From positions 149,675-213,674 of the forward strand of contig JBAKBP010001425.1 of NCBI GenBank assembly GCA_037953745.1: a stretch of 64,000 bases of DNA, in the 5' to 3' direction. Source of the DNA: Lithodes maja. Its lineage: Eukaryota; Arthropoda; Malacostraca; Decapoda; Lithodidae. Of this stretch, positions 1 to 9,458 are shown piece by piece (within the stretch, counting starts at the first letter, position 1; each line of letters opens with the position of its first letter). The notes beneath the pieces are model-generated. The model was given only the letters and a program-made list of their open reading frames with translations, was not told the DNA's origin and made no database searches. Position numbers and translations under genes: made by a program.

Positions 1-1695
1 GGCGAACCAGTTGTAATGAGAGGTGCTGGAGGCCAATTTTATGCATACTTGGTAAAAGGCGAAATTGAATGTGAGTTACTACAGGGTGAGGCCACCATAG
101 CTTTGTGTAGGTCCCAAGATATCCCTGTGCCTGGGGTAACACTCCTTTTGGGGAATGATGTAGCAGGTGAGAAGGTCCGACCAGACCCCATTTTGTCACT
201 TTCCCCTGTTAACGAGCCACTAACCGGTGAGCTCGAAAAGGAGATGCCAACAGTTTTCCCTGTGTGTGCTGTCACACGTGCAATGTCTCAAGTAGCAGTT
301 CCCTCAGACAGAAATGTACCGAATGTAAGAGTTGATGAAAGGAATGATGAGAGTGTGAATGACGCTTCAACTGTGCCTGATGATGTGACTGAGGTGGATT
401 TATCTGACACATTTATGGCTCATCTTGACCCAAACGATGACCATGAAACCCCTCCAAATTGTCCTAGTGGCCTGGTAGAGCTACAGAGAGATAATAGAGA
501 ATGCAAGGAGTTAGCTGCCAGGGCCGTGAGTGAAGAGGAATGTGAGAAGGAGGGTGGTGAATGTTTCTACCTCAAAGGAGGAGTATTGTGGCGTAGATGG
601 AGACAGCCACACAGACCAATCGATGATGGGGCCTGGGACGTCCATCAAGTAGTAGTCCCCAAATCTTGTCGTAGAGATATCTTGGAAATGGCACATTGTG
701 TACCATTGGCAGGACACCTAGGTGTGAGAAAAACTCTAGACAGAATCAGAGCCCACTTTCACTGGCCGGGAATGCGTGCAGATGTAGTGGAGTTTTGTAG
801 AGTGTGTCACACTTGCCAGATGACAGGAAAACTCAATCAGAAGGTGCCTGTACATCCTCTGGTGCCCTTGCCCGTCTTCGAGAATCCTTTTACTCAGGTG
901 GTAGTGGACATTGTAGGCCCATTGCCTAAGACTTCCCAAGGTAACAATTATTTATTAACTATTATGGACATGGCAACTCGCTACCCAGAGGCTATACCCT
1001 GAAGGACTACCTCTGCTCCAACTGTCATCAAGGAACTGCTCAAATTCTTCACCAGAATGAGTTTCCCCCATGAGGTGCAAAGTGATCAAGGTACTAATTT
1101 TACCTCTAACATTTTCCAGCAGTCCCTGAAGGAGTTGGGTATCGAGCATTTTAAGTCGAGCACCTACCACCCAGAGAGTCAAGGGGTTCTCGAACGGTAT
1201 CATCAGACATTAAAAGGAATGTTGCGTAAATATTGTACAGAGACCGGAGTTGAGTGGGATAAGGGGGTACCTTTTCTTTTATTTGCTACTCGTGAGGTTC
1301 CAAGTGAATCCCTGGGTTTTTCCCCTAGTGAGCTAGTTTTCGGTCACCAGGTAAGAGGTCCTTTGCAACTATTGCAGGATAGCCTAGTTGGCCAGGAGGG
1401 GAACCAAAACCTCCTCAAGTATGTTTCAGATTTCAAAACCCGGCTGAGATCCTCATGTGAGTTTGCAGCTCAAAACTTGAAAGTGGCTAAAAGCTCCATG
1501 AAGAACTGGTATGACAGAAAAGCCTGTGAGAGGGAGTTTCAGCCCGGTGATGAGGTTTTGGTCCTGCTCCCCCTTTTTGGCCAACCTTTATCTGCCAAGT
1601 TCAGGGGCCCATATAAGATCATTCAGAGGGTGAGCATTACCGATTATCTAGTAACTACCCCAGACAGGAGAAAGCCCACACAAGTATTCCATTAA
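1..1695 (+). pseudogene. Gmr1-like Ty3/Gypsy pol, 5' part: retropepsin end and integrase
   Basis: This is the 3' half of a retrotransposon polyprotein that enters from the left edge. The first ~60 codons carry the end of an aspartic protease fold (LLGND at about codon 54 of the frame from 16). An integrase follows. Its zinc-binding HHCC module lies near 680-830 (H-x-C before GHLG, then CxxC in RVCHTCQ). The catalytic core starts at VVDIVGPLP and continues with SDQGTNF and TYHPESQGVLER, which hold the second Asp and the Glu. The C-terminal part (LVLLPLFGQPL, then FRGPYKI) is a GPY/F-type module. The frame is broken by TGA at 1000-1002 and TAA at 1693-1695, with reading frame and homology continuing across both, so these are point nonsense changes. 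Integrase lies upstream of RT, the reverse of the usual Gypsy order and typical of Gmr1-like elements. It is a decayed, non-functional copy. Confidence 0.85.
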
Positions 1696-2525
1696 AATAT
1701 GTTGAAACCCTACCATAGGTCCCCTGATTCCTCTCCTCCAGATTCTGCCAGAGTGGCAGTGAATGTCAGGACCTGTGGACAGCCTGGTGCAGACGAAGTC
1801 TTCAGTTCTTTTACTGACCCGCAACAGACTGTTCCAGAGCCTGAAGGTATCCATGCAGACTTTGACTTGTCATGTAGCCTATCCAACTTTCAGTATAATT
1901 CAGTAGCTTGGGGGGAATTACCATCTAAACTATGTCATCTTCCCTCTGATCAAGCGAACCAACTAATCTCTATTTTATCTCAGTCTCCCAGTGTGTTCCG
2001 TGATACTCCAGGGCTCATTTCTTTGGCCTTGCACGACATCGACGTAGGGGATGCAACTCCCATTAAACTATCCCACTACTGTGTCTCACCACAACGCAGG
2101 AGTATACTGCAGGTCAAGCTTGACTTCATGTTATCAAACGAGATGATCACAAGGGCCTTAAGCCAGTGGAGTAGTCCGGTCATACTTGTGCCAAAGCCAG
2201 ACGGGAGCCATAGGTTATGTATGGACTATAGGCAAGTTAATGCTGTCACAAAGAACGATACCTACCCACTGCCACGGATCAAAGATTGCATTTACCAGGT
2301 TGGCCTCATACAGCAGTAAGTTTAACTTAATGAGAGGATTTTGGCAATTAGCTCTCCCTTGTAGCGAGGTAAATATCATGCTGTAGTAGTGCGCTTTCAA
2401 GCCTTCAGCTGTGAGATGCCTTGCAGTTCGAATAGCGCTCCAGCTACGTTCCGGCTATGTTCTGATGTGGTACCTGGAGACGTTGCCTACTTTGGGTGAT
2501 ATCCTTATTATATCCTCATTATAAT
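1696..2525 (+). pseudogene. Gmr1-like Ty3/Gypsy pol, reverse transcriptase (decayed)
   Basis: The same frame continues directly from the integrase end (MLKPYH) through a linker into RT: HDIDVGDATPIKL, SPVILVPKPDGSHRLCMDYRQVNAVT and YPLPRIKD are clear fingers/palm motifs. The frame is lost near 2300 and continues in another frame (KFNLMRGFWQLAL). Around 2440-2520 only degenerate traces remain (NSAPATFR, then TLGDILIISS). The YxDD catalytic box is altered so that its first Asp is lost. No RNase H can be seen before the polypurine tract, so the 3' end of pol is deleted. The copy cannot be active. Its value is the contiguous integrase-then-RT order on one strand. Confidence 0.82.
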
Positions 2526-2604
2526 CTTGAGTTGCCAATCTGGTGGTGGATCTATTTATGTCTTATGTTTAATATTATGTACTATACTCCTTAAACTCTT
2601 TTCT

Positions 2605-2614
2605 AGGGGTGAGG
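2605..2614 (+). other. Polypurine tract before the 3' LTR
   Basis: A purine-only run (AGGGGTGAGG) lies immediately 5' of the LTR start TGACATACGG, where an LTR retrotransposon primes plus-strand DNA. It fixes the 3' LTR boundary and the plus orientation of the pol fragment upstream. Confidence 0.6.
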
Positions 2615-2616
2615 TC

Positions 2617-4003
2617 TGACATACGGAGCCCTGTATGTTTATTTAAGAGTTAGAATTAAGAGTCGAAGGAGTGCCAAACTACCCAGGCGGTGAAGCAGAC
2701 CAGCGAGCGAACCAGCGAGTGGGAAACCAGCTCGTCCGCATACCAGCAAACAAGCCTTCACACCTGCGTGCGTCATAGGGGCCCCTGCAAACTACTTCGA
2801 TGACCCGACGCTATGACGATGATTCGACGCCAGGAGACTCCATTGGACCACGCACCTCTTACACAACTAGAGGAGCTGTGATTGGGGCGCGCACCATCAC
2901 CCGCCTCCTGATTCGTTCCTACACCATCATTGTTTAGTATATAAGACCCGAGTAGTGGGCATTCAAATCAGTCTCATTTGGAGTTGGGAAGGTGAACTTG
3001 CAGCTGGAGGAAGACGGAGTGAAGTATTATAATGGGATTGTGACTGTCAGTCAGATTATATAAGTGTGTGTTAAGTGTGTTCGGTGTAAACACTTACGTT
3101 ATGTTGGTTAGTGAGATATGTGATTGGGAATTAACGTTAACGCTACTATTATGTACTTAACTATTTTAGTTGACTGACTTGTGGACTAAAGCAACTTTTT
3201 AAGTAATTGGGTTATGATGAAAGTAATACTATTGTGTTATATTAATACTTACGAGTTCTTTCATTTTCTTTTAATTAAGCTTACATTGCTTAACGGTGCT
3301 TAGTACGGTGATACTATTGTCTCTTATTAGTAACATCGCCTTAGACTAACATGGCTGTTTTAATGTTACTTCTAGTGATTTCCTAAGCTGAAGAAAATTA
3401 TTTTAGCTTCAAAATATTATTTTGCTTTTCATATTATTTGAGTGAGACCTGAATCAAATCTATGAAGCGATCCTGTAACTTAATTTACTCATAATCAAAC
3501 CTCAATGTTACGTGGTTAAGAAATACATTTAACTAATTATTAAATATATATCTAACTTTTTATGTGACTTTGATATTAATTCTGATGATAATAATAATAT
3601 AATACTATTAACGTAAGACAAGAACCAAGAATAATTACATTAAATATAAATACAAGGACATATAAGAAAACTAGCTATTCATTTAAAAAAAGGGTAAGAG
3701 ACAGAAATATTCTTACCTCAATATTTATCTTTCAAGACTCTTTATAGAATTAATAGTCCTTCTTTAGATATAACTTATTCGGTTCATAACCGTAGCCTAC
3801 TAAGCTTCGGTTAAATAATTAAAAGAGTATCAGTCAATAAAGGATACCAAGTCCTAAGATCCAAATGGAAAGGAAGCAACAACATGAAATAATGTTATTA
3901 GATTTTACTTTTGTTTTGCCTTCAGCTGACTGATACCTTAATATATATCTCTGTGCTATCTAGATTCATCAAGTTAACCACTTGAGGATCAAGATACGTA
4001 ACA
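2617..4003 (+). repeat. 3' LTR of the Gmr1-like element (1,387 bp)
   Basis: The segment starts TGACATACGGAGCCC and ends AAGATACGTAACA, giving TG...CA ends. It matches a second copy at 22097-23522 almost throughout, which defines both ends independently. It follows the polypurine tract of the pol fragment and so is that element's 3' LTR. It carries a TATA box and initiator near 2940-2973. The right edge abuts GT/CA microsatellite. The 5' LTR lies outside the window. Confidence 0.85.
2938..2973 (+). promoter_or_regulatory. LTR core promoter: TATA box plus TCAGTC initiator
   Basis: TATATAAG at 2938-2945 is followed, with about 31 bp between the TATA start and the initiator A, by TCAGTC at 2968-2973. 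That matches the arthropod initiator consensus (TCAGTY) at the correct spacing. Both motifs are kept at the same spacing in the second LTR copy (22398-22433). The initiator A (2970) is the likely U3/R boundary. Confidence 0.65.
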
Positions 4004-4460
4004 GTGTGTATGTGAGTGTGTGTGACTCTCTCTTTCTCTCACACACACACACACACACACATTCTCATTCATACACTCACTCTCTCTGACTCACACACAC
4101 ACACTCTCTCACACACACACACTCTCATTCATACACTCACTCTCTCTGACTCACACACACACACTCTCTCTCTCTCTGACACACACACACAAACTCATTC
4201 ATACACTAACTCTCTCTGATTCACACACAAACACACACACTCTCTCTCACTCTCACACACACACACACACACACTCTCTCATTCATACACTCACTCTTTC
4301 TGACTCACACACACATACTCACTCATTCATACACTCTCTCTCGCACACACTCTCTCTCTCTCATTCATACACTCACTCTCTTTGACTAATGCACACACAC
4401 ATAACTCTTTCTCTCACACATATACACACTCTCTCTCTATCTCTCTCTCTCTCACTACCT
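4004..4460. repeat. Compound CA/CT microsatellite block
   Basis: Long runs of (CA)n and (CT)n are interleaved with a recurring phrase CTCATTCATACACTCACTC, so part of the block is a short minisatellite of ~60 bp built from the two dinucleotides. Open frames here are low-complexity Ser/His/Thr artefacts. Confidence 0.9.
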
Positions 4461-4508
4461 TTAAACAAGGATATACCCACACACTCACTCAGGGTACAAC
4501 GGACGCTA

Positions 4509-4835
4509 TTAATGGGGAGATGGGTCGTTTTTCTGGCCCCCCTTTCTCCCTCGTGTTAAGCCCCATTTGCTTTGAGATTTTAAGACTTTTGGTCCATTAG
4601 TTTGGCGATTTTAAGATCTTTCGCATAATTTTGTTGGTCAATATTAGGACCATTTAGGTGTCGATTTTTTCCTGGCGAGCGATAGCGAGCCTGTAATTTT
4701 AAGAGGAACCGGACTTCGGCCGGGAAATTTTTCTACCGAAAAATGTATACATTTATCTTGAAAGGGGGTGTAGGGGGAATTTTCTAAGCTTGATGTAGGT
4801 CTAGCGAGGAAACTAAAAAATGAATTAATAGAACA
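4509..4835 (-). mobile_element. TTAA element family A, truncated copy
   Basis: The segment begins TTAATGGGGAGATGGGTCG and carries the internal signatures of family A: the near-palindrome GCGAGCGATAGCGAGC, CTTCGGCCGGG, and ATTTATCTTGAAAGGGGG. It is in the orientation of the copies at 59182 and 61115, opposite to those in the 44-53 kb array. The distal terminal inverted repeat is missing. No coding capacity, so a non-autonomous DNA element. Confidence 0.65.
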
Positions 4836-4883
4836 GTCACTATAGGTACAGCACAAATTCCATCCCAATAATATCTTCCCAAT

Positions 4884-4956
4884 GACATATCAGGATTCGA
4901 ACCCGGGTCCATTGGATTACCAGTCCAGTGGCAAGACCACTCCACCACACCTCCCT
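4884..4956 (-). tRNA. tRNA-Thr(GGT)-like sequence, probably pseudo-tRNA or SINE head
   Basis: On the minus strand there is a good box A (TGGTGGAGTGG) and a perfect box B (GGGTTCGAATCC), spaced as in a tRNA. The anticodon arm can fold with loop CTGGTAA, which would read GGT (threonine). The T arm pairs at four of five positions. The acceptor strands do not pair, so it is unlikely to be a working tRNA gene. A tRNA-derived SINE head or a decayed tRNA copy fits better. Confidence 0.4.
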
Positions 4957-5008
<52 letters not shown>

Positions 5009-5260
5009 GGGCGGGAGTCTGCCTATACGATTGGGAGAGGCTCAAATGCATTATTCTGGTAACTTGTCACTCAAATTATCTCTCTCTCTTTCTCTTTCTC
5101 GCTCTCCCTCTCTCTCTCTCTCTCACATACATCCTCTCTCTCTCTCATGTCACACACGTACATACACACACACATACATACCCTCTCTCTTGTCATTCAA
5201 CACACACACACTCATCTGTCTCTCTCTCTCACTCCAGGTGATCGATATTAATTTCTTTCC

Positions 5261-5331
<71 letters not shown>

Positions 5332-5369
5332 AATATTTCACCATATTTACCGAAGCATTATATATTCTG

Positions 5370-5402
<33 letters not shown>

Positions 5403-5430
5403 CTCACACACCAGTTTGTTTCTCACTTAC
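4957..5430. repeat. GA, CT and CA microsatellites
   Basis: A (GA)n run lies at about 4961-5003, CT-rich tracts at 5080-5240, an uninterrupted (CT)n run at about 5266-5322, and (CA)n at about 5371-5404. Only ~40-60 bp unique spacers separate them. I see no gene. Confidence 0.9.
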
Positions 5431-5475
5431 ACAGAGAGTAATCCAGCTAACTCTCACAAACACTTATTCCTCCTA

Positions 5476-5861
5476 TTAAGGGAGCCCACCTCGCTTTTTT
5501 CTATTTTTCTCTCTCTTTCCCTCTCTCTTTGGCTTGTATCCATTCGGCCCCATTCAGCCTACTGTTTTAAGACGTTTACACCAATCCAGGTGTCAATATT
5601 TTCCTGGCGAGCGGTGGCGAGCCAGCATTTATATATTTTTGTTTTCCAACAAGCTAAATTTGTACATTATTCGATAGAAAAATGTCTCGAACCCGGATTT
5701 CTCCATACAATGCTGGCTCGCTATCGCTCGCCAGGAGAAAATCGACACCTGGATGGGGATAAACATCTTAAACCAGTTGGCTGAATGGGGGCGAATGGAT
5801 ACAAGTCAGAAAAAGAGAGAAAAGGAGAGAAAGATAAAGAAAAGCAGGTGACCCCCCTTAA
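5476..5861. mobile_element. TTAA-flanked fold-back element related to family A
   Basis: The outer ends are TTAAGGGAGCCCACCT and the inverse of TTAAGGGGGGTCACCT. Two ~95-bp inner arms (about 5533-5632 and 5707-5805) are near-perfect reverse complements around a ~75-bp loop. The arms hold the family A signatures CCTGGCGAGCG and GATAGCGAGCC and the phrase CCAGGTGTCGAT. The whole sequence could fold into one long hairpin. No ORF with recognisable coding content. Confidence 0.7.
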
Positions 5862-5944
5862 TGTGACTACACTTAACAAGCACACCACACTTTTTTCCAA
5901 CACACCTTAATTACCTCTAACGTACCTTGATGTTGGCTCTCTAT

Positions 5945-6030
5945 CGCTCGTTCAACTTTGGGGTGACACTCGTTACAGGCAGTTTTGCCTTTTGTCTCGT
6001 TCATGCACATTGAATAACAAAAAATATATA
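5945..6030 (+). pseudogene. 3' tail fragment of a LINE
   Basis: The sequence around TTCAACTTTGGGGTGACACT, GGCAGTTTTGCCTTTTG and CATTGAATAACAAAAAATA matches the 3' tails of the LINE fragments at 40647 and 53657. It is therefore an extreme 5'-truncated copy, left with the 3' untranslated tail and A-rich end. It abuts the microsatellites that follow. Confidence 0.55.
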
Positions 6031-6035
6031 TATAT

Positions 6036-6193
6036 ACCTTCATCAAACACACGCACACACTTATAACACATGGATACACACACACACACACTTATACCAT
6101 ATGCACAGACCATTCACACACACAACCACTCACTCTCTCTCTCTCTCTCTCTCGCACACATACACACACACACACACATACACACCAATATGA

Positions 6194-6259
<66 letters not shown>

Positions 6260-6319
6260 AATCCCAAACCACCACACACCATTTCCCCCTAGTCAGAATA
6301 TTGATGAGGGGGTGGGTAT

Positions 6320-6350
<31 letters not shown>
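6036..6350. repeat. CA, CT and TA microsatellites
   Basis: CA-rich tracts lie at 6050-6185, an uninterrupted (CT)n run of ~60 bp at about 6197-6256, and a (TA)n run at about 6325-6352. The short linker has no recognisable feature. Confidence 0.9.
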
Positions 6351-6355
<5 letters not shown>

Positions 6356-6372
6356 AGGAGAAGTGAAGACTT

Positions 6373-6418
<46 letters not shown>

Positions 6419-6701
6419 GAAGGAGGGGGAATAAGTAGAGGGTTTGGTCAGGAAGGTAAAGTAGTAAATTATGAAGTACAGTAGAAGGGAGAAGGTTAGT
6501 GGGCCGGCCACCTTGCTGTATTTATTTAGGTTTTTGCATATGTTTACATAATTCTTCTGCCTTAGGCAGGTAAAGCTAAGCTAGCTAAGTTTTTCTTAAC
6601 ATTTGTGTTTACATGATGTGCTTTGGGATTCGTTTAGGTTTAGGTGAACATTTTTATCATTATAATAATGTATTGGATTTACAGTTTTATGAACTTAAGT
6701 A

Positions 6702-9452
6702 TTAAGTGTATAGTGGATCTGGTTCATTTCTTCCTATAGCAGTTAGGCTGCTAGGAAAGTTCCTATTAAAATTGTTTATATGTTGGTGTCTTTCTCTTAA
6801 ATCATTGTATAAGTTTTCATTTATTAGTTCAATTCTTTCCCAGATCTTTTTCGCTCTATGGTACAGTTTAACATTTAATGGGCTTATTTTTGCTATGTGG
6901 TGTAAATCTTGGGTTGTATGTAAATAAGGGTATCTTGTATTTGTTGCAAATCTGAGAGCTTTGTGTTGTACTCGTTGTAATGTTAGTATTTGTGATTTGC
7001 TGAGAGTCAGTGTAGGTATTGGGGGGTATTCAAGGATTGGGAGGACTAAGGCTTTTATTAAATGTATTTTAATAGGTGTACTGAGGTTTCTAAAACGGAA
7101 GAGTTTGCTCAGGGCATGGATAGCTCTTCCCTTTCTTTCACTTACGTTAGTGATATAGCTTGTACTTGAGATTTTAAGTCCAAGAGATTTTCCATTTTGT
7201 TGGAAATTAACTAGGTTTTCATTTATTACCAAGTCTTCATTTTTTTTGGAGCCGATTGGAATGATGGCGAACTTATTGACATTAGTTTTAATCTTCCATT
7301 TTTTTTCATATGTATTAATTGTCTCAACTTCTAGTTTTGTTCTTGCGTTCATCATGTGCTTGGATTTTCCCTGGTAATGGATTATCTGGGTGATATCGTC
7401 CGCATAACTGATATTTAGTCCTGTGTGAGAATTAGGTGTATCTCTGGTGTATATTATGAAGAGAGTGGGTGACAAGACGCTGCCCTGAGGTACTCCACAA
7501 CTTAATTGAAAGTACTCACCAAGGTAAGAGTTTATTTTAACTCTGGCTTTTCTGTCATCAAGAAAATCGCATAAGAGTTTTTCTATGATGACAGGCAAGT
7601 CCAGATGTAGAATTTTGTACTTTAGTCCTTGGTGCCATACTTTGTCAAAAGCCTTAGTAATGTCTCTCAGGACTAGGTGGCATTGTCCCCTGTCTGCTTT
7701 GCTTAAGGCAATTTGTTCTGTTATTACTGCAAGTGCGTGTGTGGTGCCTCTGTGTTGTCTGAAACCGTATTGATTATTGCTATGTTTGTCGTTTATTTCA
7801 AGATGAGTTCTTAATCTTGTGTTTATAACTCTCTCGAAGATTTTGCCGGGAACTTCAAGGAGCGAGATTGGGCGGTAATTGTTTGGATTGTGGGGTGTTT
7901 TTCCTGGTTTTGGGATCAATTTGATGGTTGATTTTTTTAATGTGTCTGGAAAGTAGCCTGCAGAGAGTGAAGCATTAAAAATATTTCTTAATTTTGAAAT
8001 TGAAGATTCTGGGAGGTGTGTCAGTATAGTTTTGTTGATCCCACTTTCTCCTGGACAGGTATTTTTTGTGTTTTTTATGATGGCTTTAATTTCTGTGTTT
8101 GTTATGGGTTTCGTGAGGAAGCTCTGCTCATCAAGTCTGGAAAAGTCTGCTTGATGGTATGGAGTTGTGCGATTGAAGTTTTCTTGCATATAGTTGTTAA
8201 CTCTGTCGTTGTTTTCGTCATCTTCATCATCACTGTCTTCCTCTTCTTCGTTGAGTACTCTCTCCCAAATTCTTCTATGGATTGTTTCTTGGTTTTGTTC
8301 GTCAAATTTTTTTTTATTTTGCTCATCTATGATGTAATGAGTAGGTGGGCTGACTTCTCCAGTCAATGATTTGAATTTTCTCCAGAAAACCTCCGGTTCA
8401 GAGTATGTAGCTGTTAATTGTGTGAGTGTGTTTTCCCAGTGTATGTTTGCTTCTTCTTGTAAAGTGTGTCTTAGTGTGTTTTGGAGTGTTTTGTATCTGT
8501 TGTAATGTACATTAGTCCAGCCATGAGTGTTTGCATGATGTCTGAGTGCAGTATATTGTTGTATTAATAATTGTGTTTCATGGGTAGGTGTAGTGCCTGT
8601 TAATTTCTTGAGTCTTGTGTGTGGTATGCATGTGTTGATTGCTTGATTGATTGTGTTATACCATGTATCAATCTCTGTATCAATTTCTTCTAGTGTGGCT
8701 TCATTTAGTTCAGTTTGTGTTGTGTGTTCTTCTATGTTTGTTTGAAAATCATCCCAGTTTGTCGCTGGAATGTTAGGACGTGGGGCTGCGGGGATATAGA
8801 TGGGGGCTGTACTGATTTGGGTTATAATCATTGTGTGGTCACTTGTTGTTAGTGGCCCTTGTTTTATATTAATATTGTGATATGTGTTGTAATTAGTCAG
8901 CATTGTGTCTGGAGTTGTGGCTGAGTTGGCGGTGAAGAATGTTGGAAAGTGAGGTCCTATATGTTGAATTATTCTGTCTAATATTAATTTGTGTAGTTGT
9001 CTTCCTGTTGTGTTGGTATGTCTGTATCCAAATGTTGGGTGGTTTGCATTTAAGTCCCCAAAAAGGTATACCGGTGTATTTCTTCTGAATAATGCTATGT
9101 AGTCTGGTGTGGGGATAAACAGTCTACTTGGTGGTATGTAGTCTGTAGCTATTATTATTGGACCTGTTTCTGTTTGAATTTGTACTGCTAGTGTGTTCGT
9201 CAAGAAGTCATCTGTGATTTTGTGTTGTAATTCTTGTCTAATTGCAATGGCAGTGCCATCCATGTGTCTGTTGTATATGTTTGATTTTATTACTTTAAAT
9301 CCTGGGATCTTTAGACTTTCTTCATTTTTAACACCATGGCTTTGTATTAGTATTATGTCTGGTTTGAGTTGTAGATATGTGTTGACTAACTCGTGCTTTC
9401 TGTTATTCCATGTGAGTACATTATGTTGAATAATTTTTAGATTTTGAGCCAT
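6702..9452 (-). CDS. Jockey-like LINE ORF2: endonuclease and reverse transcriptase
   Basis: This uninterrupted 916-residue protein would carry out target-primed reverse transcription. Residues 1-215 are an APE-type endonuclease fold (QHN at 9-11, GDLNANHP at 132-139, SDH at 204-206). At the usual catalytic Glu position (LxSETH in relatives) it reads LIQSHG, with no acidic residue. A linker with an acidic patch (NEEEEDSDDEDDE, 401-413) precedes the RT. RT motifs are IKLIPKPGK (~510), NNYRPISLLEV (~524), YGFRQHRGT (562), DITKAFD (597), GVPQGSVLSP (653) and YADD (683-686). A cysteine-poor C-terminal domain ends near 916; there is no RNase H. The start follows the ORF1 stop by 6 bp, so reinitiation is plausible. 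Confidence 0.88.
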   Translation of the reverse strand: MAQNLKIIQHNVLTWNNRKHELVNTYLQLKPDIILIQSHGVKNEESLKIPGFKVIKSNIYNRHMDGTAIAIRQELQHKITDDFLTNTLAVQIQTETGPIIIATDYIPPSRLFIPTPDYIALFRRNTPVYLFGDLNANHPTFGYRHTNTTGRQLHKLILDRIIQHIGPHFPTFFTANSATTPDTMLTNYNTYHNINIKQGPLTTSDHTMIITQISTAPIYIPAAPRPNIPATNWDDFQTNIEEHTTQTELNEATLEEIDTEIDTWYNTINQAINTCIPHTRLKKLTGTTPTHETQLLIQQYTALRHHANTHGWTNVHYNRYKTLQNTLRHTLQEEANIHWENTLTQLTATYSEPEVFWRKFKSLTGEVSPPTHYIIDEQNKKKFDEQNQETIHRRIWERVLNEEEEDSDDEDDENNDRVNNYMQENFNRTTPYHQADFSRLDEQSFLTKPITNTEIKAIIKNTKNTCPGESGINKTILTHLPESSISKLRNIFNASLSAGYFPDTLKKSTIKLIPKPGKTPHNPNNYRPISLLEVPGKIFERVINTRLRTHLEINDKHSNNQYGFRQHRGTTHALAVITEQIALSKADRGQCHLVLRDITKAFDKVWHQGLKYKILHLDLPVIIEKLLCDFLDDRKARVKINSYLGEYFQLSCGVPQGSVLSPTLFIIYTRDTPNSHTGLNISYADDITQIIHYQGKSKHMMNARTKLEVETINTYEKKWKIKTNVNKFAIIPIGSKKNEDLVINENLVNFQQNGKSLGLKISSTSYITNVSERKGRAIHALSKLFRFRNLSTPIKIHLIKALVLPILEYPPIPTLTLSKSQILTLQRVQHKALRFATNTRYPYLHTTQDLHHIAKISPLNVKLYHRAKKIWERIELINENLYNDLRERHQHINNFNRNFPSSLTAIGRNEPDPLYT

Positions 9453-9458
9453 GTTTGA

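Noticed and set aside
4016..6277. His/Thr/Ser- or Glu/Arg-rich ORFs on both strands
   Set aside because: Translations of CA, CT and GA microsatellites; low complexity with no conserved start or stop context.
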